Source of the DNA: Halobacillus naozhouensis | Lineage (GTDB): Bacteria > Bacillota > Bacilli > Bacillales > Halobacillaceae | Reading direction: 5' to 3' | DNA: 64,000 bases | Assembly (NCBI RefSeq): GCF_029714185.1 | Contig: NZ_CP121671.1 | Coordinates: forward strand, 2,914,001 to 2,978,000 | Shown: positions 53,883 to 61,976 of the stretch, in pieces | Position numbering within the stretch: the stretch's first letter is position 1 | Layout of the letters: the number at the start of each line of letters is the position of its first letter | The notes under the pieces: model-generated | What the model was told of the DNA's origin: nothing | The model's database searches: none | What the model saw: only the letters and a program-made list of their open reading frames with translations | Made by a program: the position numbers and the translations under genes

Positions 53883-54677
53883 TTGTTTCTAGAGATGCAG
53901 CATGTTGGAAAAACCTTCACCGACCAAGAACAACAGGACTTTGAAGTCTTTTCCAATATCGACTTAAGCATAGCCGAAAACCAATTCGTTTCAATCCTCG
54001 GACCTTCCGGCTGTGGAAAATCAACCTTACTTTCCATGGTCGCCGGACTTGAACGCACCACCGAAGGTTCCATTACCCTTCAAGACAAGGAAATCAAGCA
54101 AGCTGGCCCCGACCGCGGCATGGTCTTTCAACAGCCATCCTTATTTCCATGGCTCCACGTTCGTGACAATGTTACGTTTCCTCTAAAAGGGACAATGAGC
54201 AAAAAAGAAGCAAACGCGCGTGCCGACCACTTTTTGAAAATGGTTCACTTAAGCCGCTTTAAAGAAAAATTCACCTACGAATTATCAGGCGGGATGCAGC
54301 AGCGTGTTGCCATTGCTAGAGCCTTAGCTATGGATCCCAAAGTTTTACTAATGGATGAACCATTTGGCGCCCTCGATGAACAAACCCGCCACATTTTACA
54401 CGATGAATTGATTAAAATCTGGCAGGAAACACAAAAAACCATCCTGTTCGTCACCCACAGCATTTCAGAAGCTATTAAACTATCAGATCGCGTCGTCGTG
54501 ATGGGTACACGTCCCGGACGTATCATCGCCGACTTCACCATTGATAGTCCAAGACCGAGAAAACGTGATGATGAACAAGTCATTGAACTCGAAAAGAAAG
54601 TCATGGATCTGCTTGAAGGCGAGATTAATAAAGTTTTAAAGGAAGAGCTCTCAAATGAAATTGAATATAGTCGTTAA
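53883..54677 (+). CDS. ABC transporter ATPase, sulfonate/nitrate/taurine type
   Basis: A 264-residue ATPase of the SsuB/TauB/NrtD group: Walker A GPSGCGKST (about 39-47), the FQQPSLFPWLHVRDNV Q-loop, LSGGMQQR signature and LLMDEPFGALDEQTR Walker B. The start is a TTG at 53883, eight bases after AAGGAGG; the ATG four codons later is less well spaced. It begins a three-gene plus-strand operon set inside the minus-strand flagellar cluster. Confidence 0.93.
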   Translation: MFLEMQHVGKTFTDQEQQDFEVFSNIDLSIAENQFVSILGPSGCGKSTLLSMVAGLERTTEGSITLQDKEIKQAGPDRGMVFQQPSLFPWLHVRDNVTFPLKGTMSKKEANARADHFLKMVHLSRFKEKFTYELSGGMQQRVAIARALAMDPKVLLMDEPFGALDEQTRHILHDELIKIWQETQKTILFVTHSISEAIKLSDRVVVMGTRPGRIIADFTIDSPRPRKRDDEQVIELEKKVMDLLEGEINKVLKEELSNEIEYSR

Positions 54678-55416
54678 ACGCGTACTGTTTCTAGTCGCAG
54701 TCATTGGATTATGGCAGTTGGTATTTTCAGCTGGAGTGTTTCCTAATATCATCTTGCCTTCACCTGGGAAAGTTTGGACAGCATTATATGAAGGATTCGC
54801 AAGCGGAGATTTTTTGGAGGCATTAGGAGCGAGCTTTAAGCATTTGCTGCTCGGCATGTCGATGGCCATCGCGCTTGGCACAATCGTCGGTGTTATTTTT
54901 GGTAAATCAAAACAAGCAGACGAAACAGCCGGTATGTACTTAATTGCCTTGCAAAGTATTCCGAGTATCGTCTGGGTCCCGCTAGCTATCATGTTATTCG
55001 GATTCACCGAATTTGCCGTTATTTTTGTCGTTGTACTAGGCGGAACCTTCGTCATGGCCTTAAACGTCAGGTCGGCGATTCACAACGTTCCCCCACACCT
55101 CGTGCGGGCAGCCAGAACGATGGGGACAAAGGGCTTCGGGTTATTCTACCGCGTCGAAGTCCCAGCAAGCATTCCCTATTTTATGTCCGGCGTCCGACTT
55201 GCCTGGGCGTTTAGCTGGCGCGCCTTAATGGCCGGTGAATTATTAAGTAATGGTCCAGGGCTTGGCTACTCGTTGCGATATGCCCAGGATTACGCCCGCA
55301 TGGATCAAGTAATTGGCATTATTATTATAATCGGAGTCATCGGCGCGATCGTAGACCAGCTCGTTTTTTCCAAGTTAGAGAAAAATGTGATGAAACGCTG
55401 GGGATTAGTTAAGTAA
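54655..55416 (+). CDS. ABC transporter permease, SsuC/TauC type
   Basis: A 253-residue permease with six predicted membrane helices. The EAA loop reads AARTMGTKGFGLFYRVEVPASIP near residue 145, split as AARTMGTKG and VEVPASIP, for contact with the ATPase. It overlaps the ATPase gene by 23 bases, and its ATG follows GGAAGAG. Substrate follows from the partner proteins: a sulfonate, nitrate or related small anion. Confidence 0.93.
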   Translation: MKLNIVVKRVLFLVAVIGLWQLVFSAGVFPNIILPSPGKVWTALYEGFASGDFLEALGASFKHLLLGMSMAIALGTIVGVIFGKSKQADETAGMYLIALQSIPSIVWVPLAIMLFGFTEFAVIFVVVLGGTFVMALNVRSAIHNVPPHLVRAARTMGTKGFGLFYRVEVPASIPYFMSGVRLAWAFSWRALMAGELLSNGPGLGYSLRYAQDYARMDQVIGIIIIIGVIGAIVDQLVFSKLEKNVMKRWGLVK

Positions 55417-55473
55417 AGTGAAAAGCAAAAGCACGCTGGAGTTAGCCAAAAAAAGAAAGGATGAAATCATACA

Positions 55474-56475
55474 ATGAAGAAATTATTATCTATTATTTCC
55501 CTCGTTACTCTTACCCTGCTGCTGGCTGCATGTGGAAGCAGCGAAGAAGAAGCCAGCGGTGACGGATCAAAAGAAATTACAATCGGGTACTTCCCGAACA
55601 TTAACCATGTAGCCGGGATGGTTGCAGAAGAAAAAGAACTTTACTCTGAAACCTTGCCAGATGGAACTACCGTAAACTATAAGTATTTCCCTGACGGATC
55701 AGCCTTTATGACCGCTGTTGAAACAGGCGAAGTACAAGGCGGACTCGTTGGACCTGGCCCAGCCATGAACCACTTCACAAGCGGCGCTAAAATTAACGTC
55801 GTAGCCGCAGGATCTACCGGTGGTACCGTAATTATGGCTAGAAAAGGTGCTAACATCGAAACACCAGAAGACTTAAAAGGCAAAACGTTCATCTCTCCAC
55901 GCGTTGGCTGCACACACGACGTCCAGTTCGAAACGATGATGAAGGAAGAATACGGTATCACATCAAGTAGAATCGATGGAACGATGAAACACGTGACAGG
56001 GAAACCTGCTACTTATAACGCTATGTTTAAAGCAGGAAAAGTCGATGCTGCTACAGTCCCTGAACCATGGGCATCCGTCATCGAAGCACAAGGGAATGGC
56101 GAAGTTCTCGTCGATACACCAGACGTAGCATACGGCAAAACATTGCCAGCAGCCGTTTTCGTAACCTCTCAAGAGCTCGTGAAAAATAACCCAGAGATGG
56201 TACAAAGCATCGTAGACGCACACAAACAAGCAACAAAGTTCATCCAGGAAAAACCTGAAGAAGCGAAAACAATCGCGATCGATAAAATTAAAGAAATCAC
56301 TGACCAGGAACTATCTAAATCCGTGATTGATAATGCATGGGAACGTATTAACTTTACGTATAAGGTTGATGGAGAGGTCTTACAGGACTTTGCGAACTCT
56401 TCATATGAGCTTGAGTTTTTGAAGGAAAAACCTGATTTAGAGGGATTAGTTGATACGAGTTTTATTGAGGAATAA
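55474..56475 (+). CDS. ABC transporter substrate-binding lipoprotein
   Basis: A 333-residue NMT1/SsuA-type binding protein. Signal peptide with lipobox LLAAC puts the lipid-bearing Cys at 20. The mature part has ITIGYFPNINHVAG near its start, VPEPWAS in the hinge region and TLPAAVFV. The family binds aliphatic sulfonates, taurine, nitrate or thiamine precursors; no sulfonate monooxygenase gene is next to it, so the substrate stays open. Confidence 0.92.
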   Translation: MKKLLSIISLVTLTLLLAACGSSEEEASGDGSKEITIGYFPNINHVAGMVAEEKELYSETLPDGTTVNYKYFPDGSAFMTAVETGEVQGGLVGPGPAMNHFTSGAKINVVAAGSTGGTVIMARKGANIETPEDLKGKTFISPRVGCTHDVQFETMMKEEYGITSSRIDGTMKHVTGKPATYNAMFKAGKVDAATVPEPWASVIEAQGNGEVLVDTPDVAYGKTLPAAVFVTSQELVKNNPEMVQSIVDAHKQATKFIQEKPEEAKTIAIDKIKEITDQELSKSVIDNAWERINFTYKVDGEVLQDFANSSYELEFLKEKPDLEGLVDTSFIEE

Positions 56476-56482
56476 TGAGGAA

Positions 56483-56510
56483 GGCCAGCCGGGAGCGGCT
56501 GGCTTTTTTG
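56483..56510 (+). terminator. Terminator of the ABC transporter operon
   Basis: An 8-bp perfect GC-rich stem (56483-56490 with 56496-56503) followed by T6. Confidence 0.95.
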
Positions 56511-56671
56511 TTTGAGATAAGACATTTTTAGGGAATTTGTAGGTTGATGTATCATAAACAGATATAATGAACTTATAACAGCTTTCATATGATTATAGCG
56601 GGAGAGAAAAAAGTATCCAATTAACCATCTTTCATCCTATAATGGCTAGTATTAGAATAATTTCATGTATA
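56511..56671. other. Intergenic stretch between the ABC operon and hag
   Basis: About 160 AT-rich bases between two terminators that face each other. No gene, promoter or repeat was recognised with confidence. Confidence 0.4.
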
Positions 56672-56700
56672 TAAAAAAGAACCCCAAAAATGAGGTCCTT
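56672..56700 (-). terminator. Terminator of the hag transcript
   Basis: A 9-bp stem with two wobble pairs (56677-56685 with 56692-56700) is followed on the minus strand by T6. It lies only after the second flagellin C-terminus (56714), so the transcript includes the intron and downstream exon. Confidence 0.85.
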
Positions 56701-56713
56701 TTTTGCCTTAATA

Positions 56714-56758
56714 TTAACGTAGAAGTTGTAATACTCCTTGAGGCATTTGATTGGCTTG
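56714..56758 (-). CDS. hag: Flagellin 3' exon (alternative C-terminus)
   Basis: Fourteen codons and a stop encoding QANQMPQGVLQLLR, the classical C-terminus of Bacillus flagellin. It has no start of its own and is reached only by splicing out the group I intron from exon 1. With 5' splicing after ATGCCT it joins in frame to exon 1 (336 codons), giving a 350-residue flagellin. The hag terminator lies 14 bases after its stop. Confidence 0.8.
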   Translation of the reverse strand, partial: QANQMPQGVLQLLR

Positions 56759-57105
56759 CTTCGCCACTATGTCTTTCGAACATAGAATAGACTATATCTT
56801 CACCCGCTTACTTGGGGCTGGGCACTTCGAACAAGCGAATTGTCCTACGAGATTCATAGCCATAGCTTTCACCTTAGACCGTCTTCTCTAGTCGTTGAAC
56901 CTTCTCCAGAGTTTCCTCACAGGAGCTTGGCTGCTGATTATCCATTATACATCTTTATCATTCTTCACCATCACGCTTACCGTTTTCAGTTACGTTGTGG
57001 TTGATAAAGCTTTAGGAAGTTCCAGCAATTCACCCAGTTATACTCTAGCTTGTTACCAGGCTAGACGCCCTTCAATCATTACCTTAAGAGTTGCAGTACC
57101 CCTTG
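56759..57105 (-). other. Group I self-splicing intron in the flagellin gene
   Basis: About 347 nt without a homing endonuclease. Core elements in order: P (AATTGCTGGAACTTCC), Q (AATCAGCAGCCAAGC), R (GTTCAACGACTA) and S (AAGATATAGTCT). P4 pairs GCTG with CAGC, P5 pairs CTTTATCA with TGATAAAG, P7 pairs GACTA with TAGTC, P2 is CTAGC/GCTAG and P9 is CTATGT/ACATAG. P1: exon end ATGCCT pairs with guide GGGCGT next to P2, with the required U-G at the splice site. The terminal G at 56759 follows a plausible P9.0. Splice sites are inferred; the intron itself is near certain. Group I introns in flagellin genes are known from thermophilic Bacillus relatives (recalled). Confidence 0.9.
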
Positions 57106-58113
57106 AGGCATTTGATTGGATTGAGCCAACATCGCTTGAGATGCTTGTGCAAGAATAGACGCTTTAGTCTGTTGCATCATTTCTTTGGCCATATCAACGT
57201 CTCGGATACGTGATTCAGCTGCTGTTAGGTTTTCAGCAGATGTTCCTAGGTTATTGATAGTGTGCTCTAAACGGTTTTGTGTAGCACCAAGTTTCGCACG
57301 TTCTGCTGAAACAGTTTCAATTGCAGTATTTATTGTTGTAACAGCAGAATCAGCCGCACCTTGCGAAGAAATGTCAATACCTACTGCTCCCTTTTGCCCG
57401 TCAGCTAAAGTCTGATCTGCTTGAAGAACTAGTTTACTACTTGCATCATAATACCCAGCTTCTGTTCCTGCTACGTCATCAGCAGTGCCAGCTATACCAT
57501 CTGTTCCATCATTACCAGCAACAGCAGCTTGCCATGTAGCTGTACTCCCATCAGCCATTGTTAACGTACCATTTGTATCATCAGTAGTAGAGGCCGTATA
57601 TGACTGACCAACTTTTAAGGCATCTGCTCTCATATCATTCACGGAAAGAGTAAGATTTTGTCCTTCGTTAGCACCAATATGGAAAGTTCCTGAAAAATTA
57701 CCATCTAGCAAATTCTTAGTATTAAACTCAGTGTTCTCACCAATACGAGTAATTTCTGCTGCAAGTTCGTTTACTTCTTTTTGAAGTTCTTGACGATCTG
57801 TATCAGTGTTCGTATCGTTGGCAGATTGCACAGAAAGTTCACGCATACGTTGTAGGATTGAGTGAGTTTCGTTTAATGCACCCTCGGTCGTTTGAATTAA
57901 TGAGATCCCATCCTGTGAATTACGCTGTGCTTGTTCCAACCCACGAATCTGACCACGCATCTTCTCAGAGATAGCAAGACCAGCCGCATCATCAGAAGCA
58001 TTGTTAATTCGTAGACCTGAAGACAATTTTTCCATTGAATCAGATCTCATATTGTTCGCTTGTCCTAATTGACGGTACGTGTTAAGTGCCGCAATGTTGT
58101 GATTAATTCTCAT
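57079..58113 (-). CDS. hag: Flagellin (unspliced reading frame)
   Basis: The filament protein. The unspliced frame encodes 344 residues: conserved N-terminal helices (MRINHNIAALNTYRQL), the RINNASDDAAGLAISEKMRGQIRG region, a variable Asp/Thr/Ala-rich centre (about 165-255), and the C-terminal helix ending NQMPQGVLQLLR. The last eight codons and stop belong to the intron. Exon 1 is 57106-58113. The ribosome site AAGGAGG overlaps a CsrA target. The promoter is sigma-D. Splicing would give a 350-residue form. Confidence 0.95.
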   Translation of the reverse strand: MRINHNIAALNTYRQLGQANNMRSDSMEKLSSGLRINNASDDAAGLAISEKMRGQIRGLEQAQRNSQDGISLIQTTEGALNETHSILQRMRELSVQSANDTNTDTDRQELQKEVNELAAEITRIGENTEFNTKNLLDGNFSGTFHIGANEGQNLTLSVNDMRADALKVGQSYTASTTDDTNGTLTMADGSTATWQAAVAGNDGTDGIAGTADDVAGTEAGYYDASSKLVLQADQTLADGQKGAVGIDISSQGAADSAVTTINTAIETVSAERAKLGATQNRLEHTINNLGTSAENLTAAESRIRDVDMAKEMMQQTKASILAQASQAMLAQSNQMPQGVLQLLR

Positions 58114-58119
58114 GTTACT

Positions 58120-58160
58120 AATTCCTCCTTGAATAGGTCATCCCACGTCCTTGTGAGATG
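58120..58160 (-). promoter_or_regulatory. CsrA-binding leader of hag
   Basis: An 8-bp hairpin (58139-58146 with 58153-58160) presents AAGGAC in its loop, the ideal CsrA GGA site. A second GGA lies in the ribosome site AAGGAGG about 12 bases upstream of the ATG. This is the two-site layout of B. subtilis hag, where CsrA blocks translation and FliW relieves it. Confidence 0.8.
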
Positions 58161-58213
58161 CTGTTTAGTTACAAAACAAAAGCCGGCCGACTCAGTAATG
58201 TGTTACATTACTT

Positions 58214-58240
58214 ATATCGGACGACTTCACATAGAGTTTA
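58214..58240 (-). promoter_or_regulatory. Sigma-D promoter of hag
   Basis: TAAA (58237-58240), 15 bases, TCCGATAT (58214-58221): a match to TAAA-N15-GCCGATAT with one mismatch. A short palindrome at 58195-58211 follows near the predicted transcript start. Confidence 0.93.
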
Positions 58241-58465
58241 ATCTTTTTTTGAACTTTTTAGCAGATCCAGCAAGGTTTCTGAAAACATTGTCGCTTCCTC
58301 GTTCTCCTCTTGAATCGCTGCATACACTTCTTGTCGGTGGATCTCCACATGCTTCGGCGCCTCGATCCCAAGCTTCACCTGCCCGCCTTCCACTGACACA
58401 ATCTTAAGCTCAATTTCATCACCAATCCGGATTGACTCCCCAGCTTTGCGATTAAGGACGAGCAT
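58238..58465 (-). CDS. csrA: Carbon storage regulator CsrA
   Basis: A 75-residue RNA-binding dimer of five beta strands and a helix. It begins MLVLNRKAGESIRIGD and holds the binding-face residues in GIEAPKHVEIHRQEVY. It represses hag translation at the leader hairpin and is inactivated by FliW. The ATG at 58465 overlaps fliW by 14 bases. Its stop codon overlaps the -35 of the hag promoter. Confidence 0.97.
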   Translation of the reverse strand: MLVLNRKAGESIRIGDEIELKIVSVEGGQVKLGIEAPKHVEIHRQEVYAAIQEENEEATMFSETLLDLLKSSKKD

Positions 58466-58904
58466 GCTGTTCACCGCCTTTTCCTTGCACAAGCGGACAT
58501 CTAGTTTGATAGTTTTCTTCCGCTAAAATGACCTGCTTCGCCTTTCCATTATGTACATTCACTAGTATAGGAGCTTGCAAGTTCAGTGTTGATTCATGAA
58601 AAGGCTCGCGCAGTGTCACCACACTATACACCGCTACATCCTTTGGTTTCTCAATCTCTAATTCCAGTTGGGCTCCATCTCCAATTTCAAATTCATACGT
58701 TTTCTGAAATAGATAGGGGCTCGTTACAATCAGGGAGACTTTTTTGTCCTCACAGGATTGCAGCGCATAATAAAGTCCCGCTTCATCCACCGGTAATAGA
58801 ACAAAAGCATGATAGCTCTCAAATCCGGGCAATCCCTGCTCAAAATGAACCGTTTCTTTCTCTTTGACCTCTACCGTTCCAAAATATTTTGTTTCCACCT
58901 TCAT
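58452..58904 (-). CDS. fliW: Flagellar assembly factor FliW
   Basis: A 150-residue beta-barrel protein that binds either CsrA or cytosolic flagellin, giving homeostatic control of filament synthesis. Family features include FEQGLPGFE near residue 21 and LQAPILVNVHNGKAKQVIL in the C-terminal third, broken here at the domain's core LQAPILVN. Translationally coupled to csrA. Direct contact with the flagellin C-terminal region is known for FliW, so the two hag endings could matter to it. Confidence 0.97.
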   Translation of the reverse strand: MKVETKYFGTVEVKEKETVHFEQGLPGFESYHAFVLLPVDEAGLYYALQSCEDKKVSLIVTSPYLFQKTYEFEIGDGAQLELEIEKPKDVAVYSVVTLREPFHESTLNLQAPILVNVHNGKAKQVILAEENYQTRCPLVQGKGGEQHARP

Positions 58905-58910
58905 CTCTCA

Positions 58911-59462
58911 TCACACTTTCCAATCAATTTGAATATCTGTGTATTGCTTCATAAAAATATCAACGTTGCCACGCTGATACGAAATGTCCGGCTTGCGAGG
59001 TTCCGCTGAAATAATTGGTTCTTGAGGTTCAACGTTAATATCCACCTGTGCTGGCTCATAGTGAAGATCAACCAATTCATAAGCCGGCCGTCCCCCTGGC
59101 TGAAGCGTAAACTCATACTTAGCATTTTGCTTCGCATGGGCCGCAATCGGATTTCCTCCATCTTCGATTCGCATCAGTTCGTCTCCTTCGCGGGAAACAC
59201 GAGCAATCCCTTCGAGCCAAATTTGCCTAGCGTCACTCACTAACTCATCTGAACGCGCGAACACGTTTTTCAAGTCAAGATTATGCCAGGCTTTGGTTTG
59301 GTCAATGGTTAACTTCCCAGGACGAGTATCAATCGTCATTTGCGCTTTCGGCTGCTGGATGGATTGCTTAGCTTGATGTTGGCGAATCGTTTGCTGCCCT
59401 GGTTGAGTTCTGATTCCGATTCGAGCATCTGTCGATTGAAGTTGAAGCTGAGGTACAGACAT
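58911..59462 (-). CDS. yviE: YviE-like flagellar-cluster protein (DUF6470)
   Basis: A 183-residue soluble protein with Gln-rich N-terminal repeats (IRTQPGQQTIRQHQAKQ) and a beta-rich C-terminal part with repeated Pro-containing strands. DUF6470 members sit next to fliW in Bacilli; the function is unknown. It lies six bases upstream of fliW and after the flgL hairpin. Confidence 0.85.
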   Translation of the reverse strand: MSVPQLQLQSTDARIGIRTQPGQQTIRQHQAKQSIQQPKAQMTIDTRPGKLTIDQTKAWHNLDLKNVFARSDELVSDARQIWLEGIARVSREGDELMRIEDGGNPIAAHAKQNAKYEFTLQPGGRPAYELVDLHYEPAQVDINVEPQEPIISAEPRKPDISYQRGNVDIFMKQYTDIQIDWKV

Positions 59463-59499
59463 TCCGAACCCTCCTTCAAGAAAAACTGGCTATAAAAGG

Positions 59500-59525
59500 A
59501 GACTGCCTCAATGGAGAAGCAGTCT
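59500..59525 (-). terminator. Hairpin after flgL
   Basis: A 7-bp stem (59500-59506 with 59519-59525) overlaps the flgL stop and is followed by TCCTTTTA. May be a partial terminator within the operon. Confidence 0.5.
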
Positions 59526-60400
59526 TATCTTAGAAAATCCATCAATGTCGGCTGGATAATACGTGAGCCAACTGCTAACGCTGCCCGATGAATACTTTCC
59601 TGCGTTTTTAAATTCGTAATCACTTTTTCGATATCAGCATCTTCATTCTCAGACATCATCTTCGTAGCACTAACTTCCTGGGCTTCGATTCGATCTTCAA
59701 TCAATTCCACCCGGTTCATCCGAGCACCAAGATCGGCACGTTCATTGACAATGTTATCGATGTGTTGATCGAATGTACCAAGAAAATCACTAAGCTCTTC
59801 ATCACTGCCATCACCTTCTAACGCATCAGCAAAAGCTTCTATATCTTCAAACAGCTTTTGGCCGAAAACAGGCTGTGGATTGACATTCACTTGAATTTTC
59901 ACCCCAGCCGAAACCTCAATCTGAACAGGTGTTTGAATACTATCAACAGTAAAGCCAGACAAATCAACAGGAGCTTCCGTCGTATTGGCTCCGTTAAAAA
60001 TATACTTGTCATTCACTTTCGTATTGGCGATCGTTCCAAGATGCTCTTTTAACTGCCGAATCTCTTTGGCAATGTTAGCCCGCTGCCCATCTTCATATGT
60101 CCCATTACTGGCCTGAACTGTGAGCTCACGGATCCGCTGCATCGCCTGCGTAGCCTTATCCAGCGCAGCATCACTATTATCCATCCAGTTATGTACCGTC
60201 CCAATATTCCGCTTATACTGCTGAACCTCGCTCAGCTGTGAACGATAGTTAATCCCTTTCATCGCTACCACCGGGTCGTCAGACGGCTGACTGATTTTCT
60301 TACCCGTGTAAAGCTGTTCCTGATATTTACCCATCTGGCTGTAACTGTTGCTCAAGTTGCGAAGCATATTGTTCGTTAACATTCCCTGGGTCACACGCAT
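59525..60400 (-). CDS. flgL: Flagellar hook-filament junction protein FlgL (HAP3)
   Basis: A 291-residue flagellin-like junction protein. The N-terminus MRVTQGMLTNNMLRNL and the C-terminal helix with RAALAVGSRIIQPTLMDFLR are conserved (the last part ending LMDFLR). It joins the HAP1 layer to the filament. It follows flgK after 11 bases. Confidence 0.97.
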   Translation of the reverse strand: MRVTQGMLTNNMLRNLSNSYSQMGKYQEQLYTGKKISQPSDDPVVAMKGINYRSQLSEVQQYKRNIGTVHNWMDNSDAALDKATQAMQRIRELTVQASNGTYEDGQRANIAKEIRQLKEHLGTIANTKVNDKYIFNGANTTEAPVDLSGFTVDSIQTPVQIEVSAGVKIQVNVNPQPVFGQKLFEDIEAFADALEGDGSDEELSDFLGTFDQHIDNIVNERADLGARMNRVELIEDRIEAQEVSATKMMSENEDADIEKVITNLKTQESIHRAALAVGSRIIQPTLMDFLR

Positions 60401-60411
60401 GTGCTACTCAC

Positions 60412-61956
60412 CTACCTTCCCATTTGATTAATAATTCGATCCAGCATTTCGTCGACTACCGTTATATTTCGAGCCGCTGCATTATACGCATGCTGGAATT
60501 TAATCATATTGGTCATTTCTTCATCTAAAGAAACCGCACTGACCGATTGGCGCTGCTGATTAACAGAAGCACGTAACGTGGCTGCGTTGCTTTCCATTCG
60601 GTAAGCTTCCTGTGCTTCGACAGCCATCGTCCCAATAATCGATTCGTAAAAAGTACTCACCGTAGTTTCTTCTCCTAGAATAGCAGAAGCCTGATCCCGC
60701 ACATTAGCTAACTCACCAGCATTGCCGCCATTGCCTGCCAGTTCTCCATTCGCTGCTGCAATATGATCTGAATCGTTTTTAATCTCTTCGGTTAAATCCA
60801 AAGCGCCTGCTAAACCACGCACGACGCCATCTTCATCTGTTGACAAGGACTCATCAATGTGAAAAAAGTCAGGCGGCTGCGTACCGTTTTCCATCGAGTT
60901 GAGCGATTCTCCACTCTTCTGTACCGCATTGAAAGCTGTCGCATAGGCTGTAGCCATCTTATCTAGATCATACTGCATAGCCTCGTAGGTACCTTTTGCT
61001 TCACCACCGGCCATATATCCACCAGACTCGATCAGACCAGTTAACTTCCCTTGTGAAGAAAAGTCCTCTACCTGGTAAGTCGCCGTACCGACTGTGATTG
61101 ACTCAGCTACAGGTGTACCGTCTGCAGGATAATTGACCGTAACCTCGTTCACCGTATTATTCGCACCATTGACTAAGGTGGAAGCAGGCGACAACGCCTG
61201 TCCTCCTACCCCGACAATGGAAATCGTCGCTTTCCCCATCGCTAACGGGTCAGCAGATTTCGCTGTATCCTCATAACTGACGTCAATATTCACCTGCCCC
61301 GACAACTGATCAATTAAGCGATCCCGCTCATCATACAAATCGTTCGGCACATAACCATGCGGCTCCACCTCGGCAATCTGCTGATTCAAATTATTTATCT
61401 GGTTGGCGAGTGAATTGATTTCTTTCGTGGTCACGCCAACTTCGCTTTTAATATCATTTTGCATTTTATGTATAGTACTAGATAAATAATTAAATGTCTT
61501 CGCCACAGCCAGACCGCGCTGCACGACAACATCACGAGCCCCTGAGTTTTGCGGGTTAACCGACAAGTCCTGCAGCGATTGCCAGAATCGATCCATCGTT
61601 TTAGCCAGACCGCTGTCAGACGGCTCATTCATAACTGATTCCAAGCGGCCAAACGCATCAGAACGAGCTTCATAGTAACCTGTTTTACTATTTTCGCCGC
61701 GAAATTGATCGTCTAAAAAACCAACCCGAATCCGTTCAATCGAACCAGCCTGAACACCGCTTCCCATTTGACCTGGGATCTCAGGACGATTCCTTGATGC
61801 TGCCGGGAACGGCCCGGTTTGTTCAAAATTAACACGCTGACGCGTATAGCCAGGTGTATTGGCATTGGCAATATTATGCCCTGTAGTATATAAAGCCGCT
61901 TGCTGGGTAAAAAGCCCGCGCTTGGCCACTTCTAAACCGTGAAAGGTTGAAACCAT
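60412..61956 (-). CDS. flgK: Flagellar hook-associated protein FlgK (HAP1)
   Basis: A 514-residue rod/hook family protein. The N-terminal flagella basal-body motif is ALYTTGHNIANANTPGYTRQ, the end is FQHAYNAAARNITVVDEMLD, and the centre is a variable beta region. It sits on the hook tip and receives FlgL. Preceded by flgN after 20 bases. Confidence 0.97.
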   Translation of the reverse strand: MVSTFHGLEVAKRGLFTQQAALYTTGHNIANANTPGYTRQRVNFEQTGPFPAASRNRPEIPGQMGSGVQAGSIERIRVGFLDDQFRGENSKTGYYEARSDAFGRLESVMNEPSDSGLAKTMDRFWQSLQDLSVNPQNSGARDVVVQRGLAVAKTFNYLSSTIHKMQNDIKSEVGVTTKEINSLANQINNLNQQIAEVEPHGYVPNDLYDERDRLIDQLSGQVNIDVSYEDTAKSADPLAMGKATISIVGVGGQALSPASTLVNGANNTVNEVTVNYPADGTPVAESITVGTATYQVEDFSSQGKLTGLIESGGYMAGGEAKGTYEAMQYDLDKMATAYATAFNAVQKSGESLNSMENGTQPPDFFHIDESLSTDEDGVVRGLAGALDLTEEIKNDSDHIAAANGELAGNGGNAGELANVRDQASAILGEETTVSTFYESIIGTMAVEAQEAYRMESNAATLRASVNQQRQSVSAVSLDEEMTNMIKFQHAYNAAARNITVVDEMLDRIINQMGR

Positions 61957-61976
61957 ATGAACTCTCCTCTATTATC

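Noticed and set aside
57079..58113. The repeated flagellin C-terminus as a simple tandem duplication or second flagellin gene
   Set aside because: The intervening sequence has ordered group I core elements and pairings, and the second copy has no start, ribosome site or N-terminal domain.
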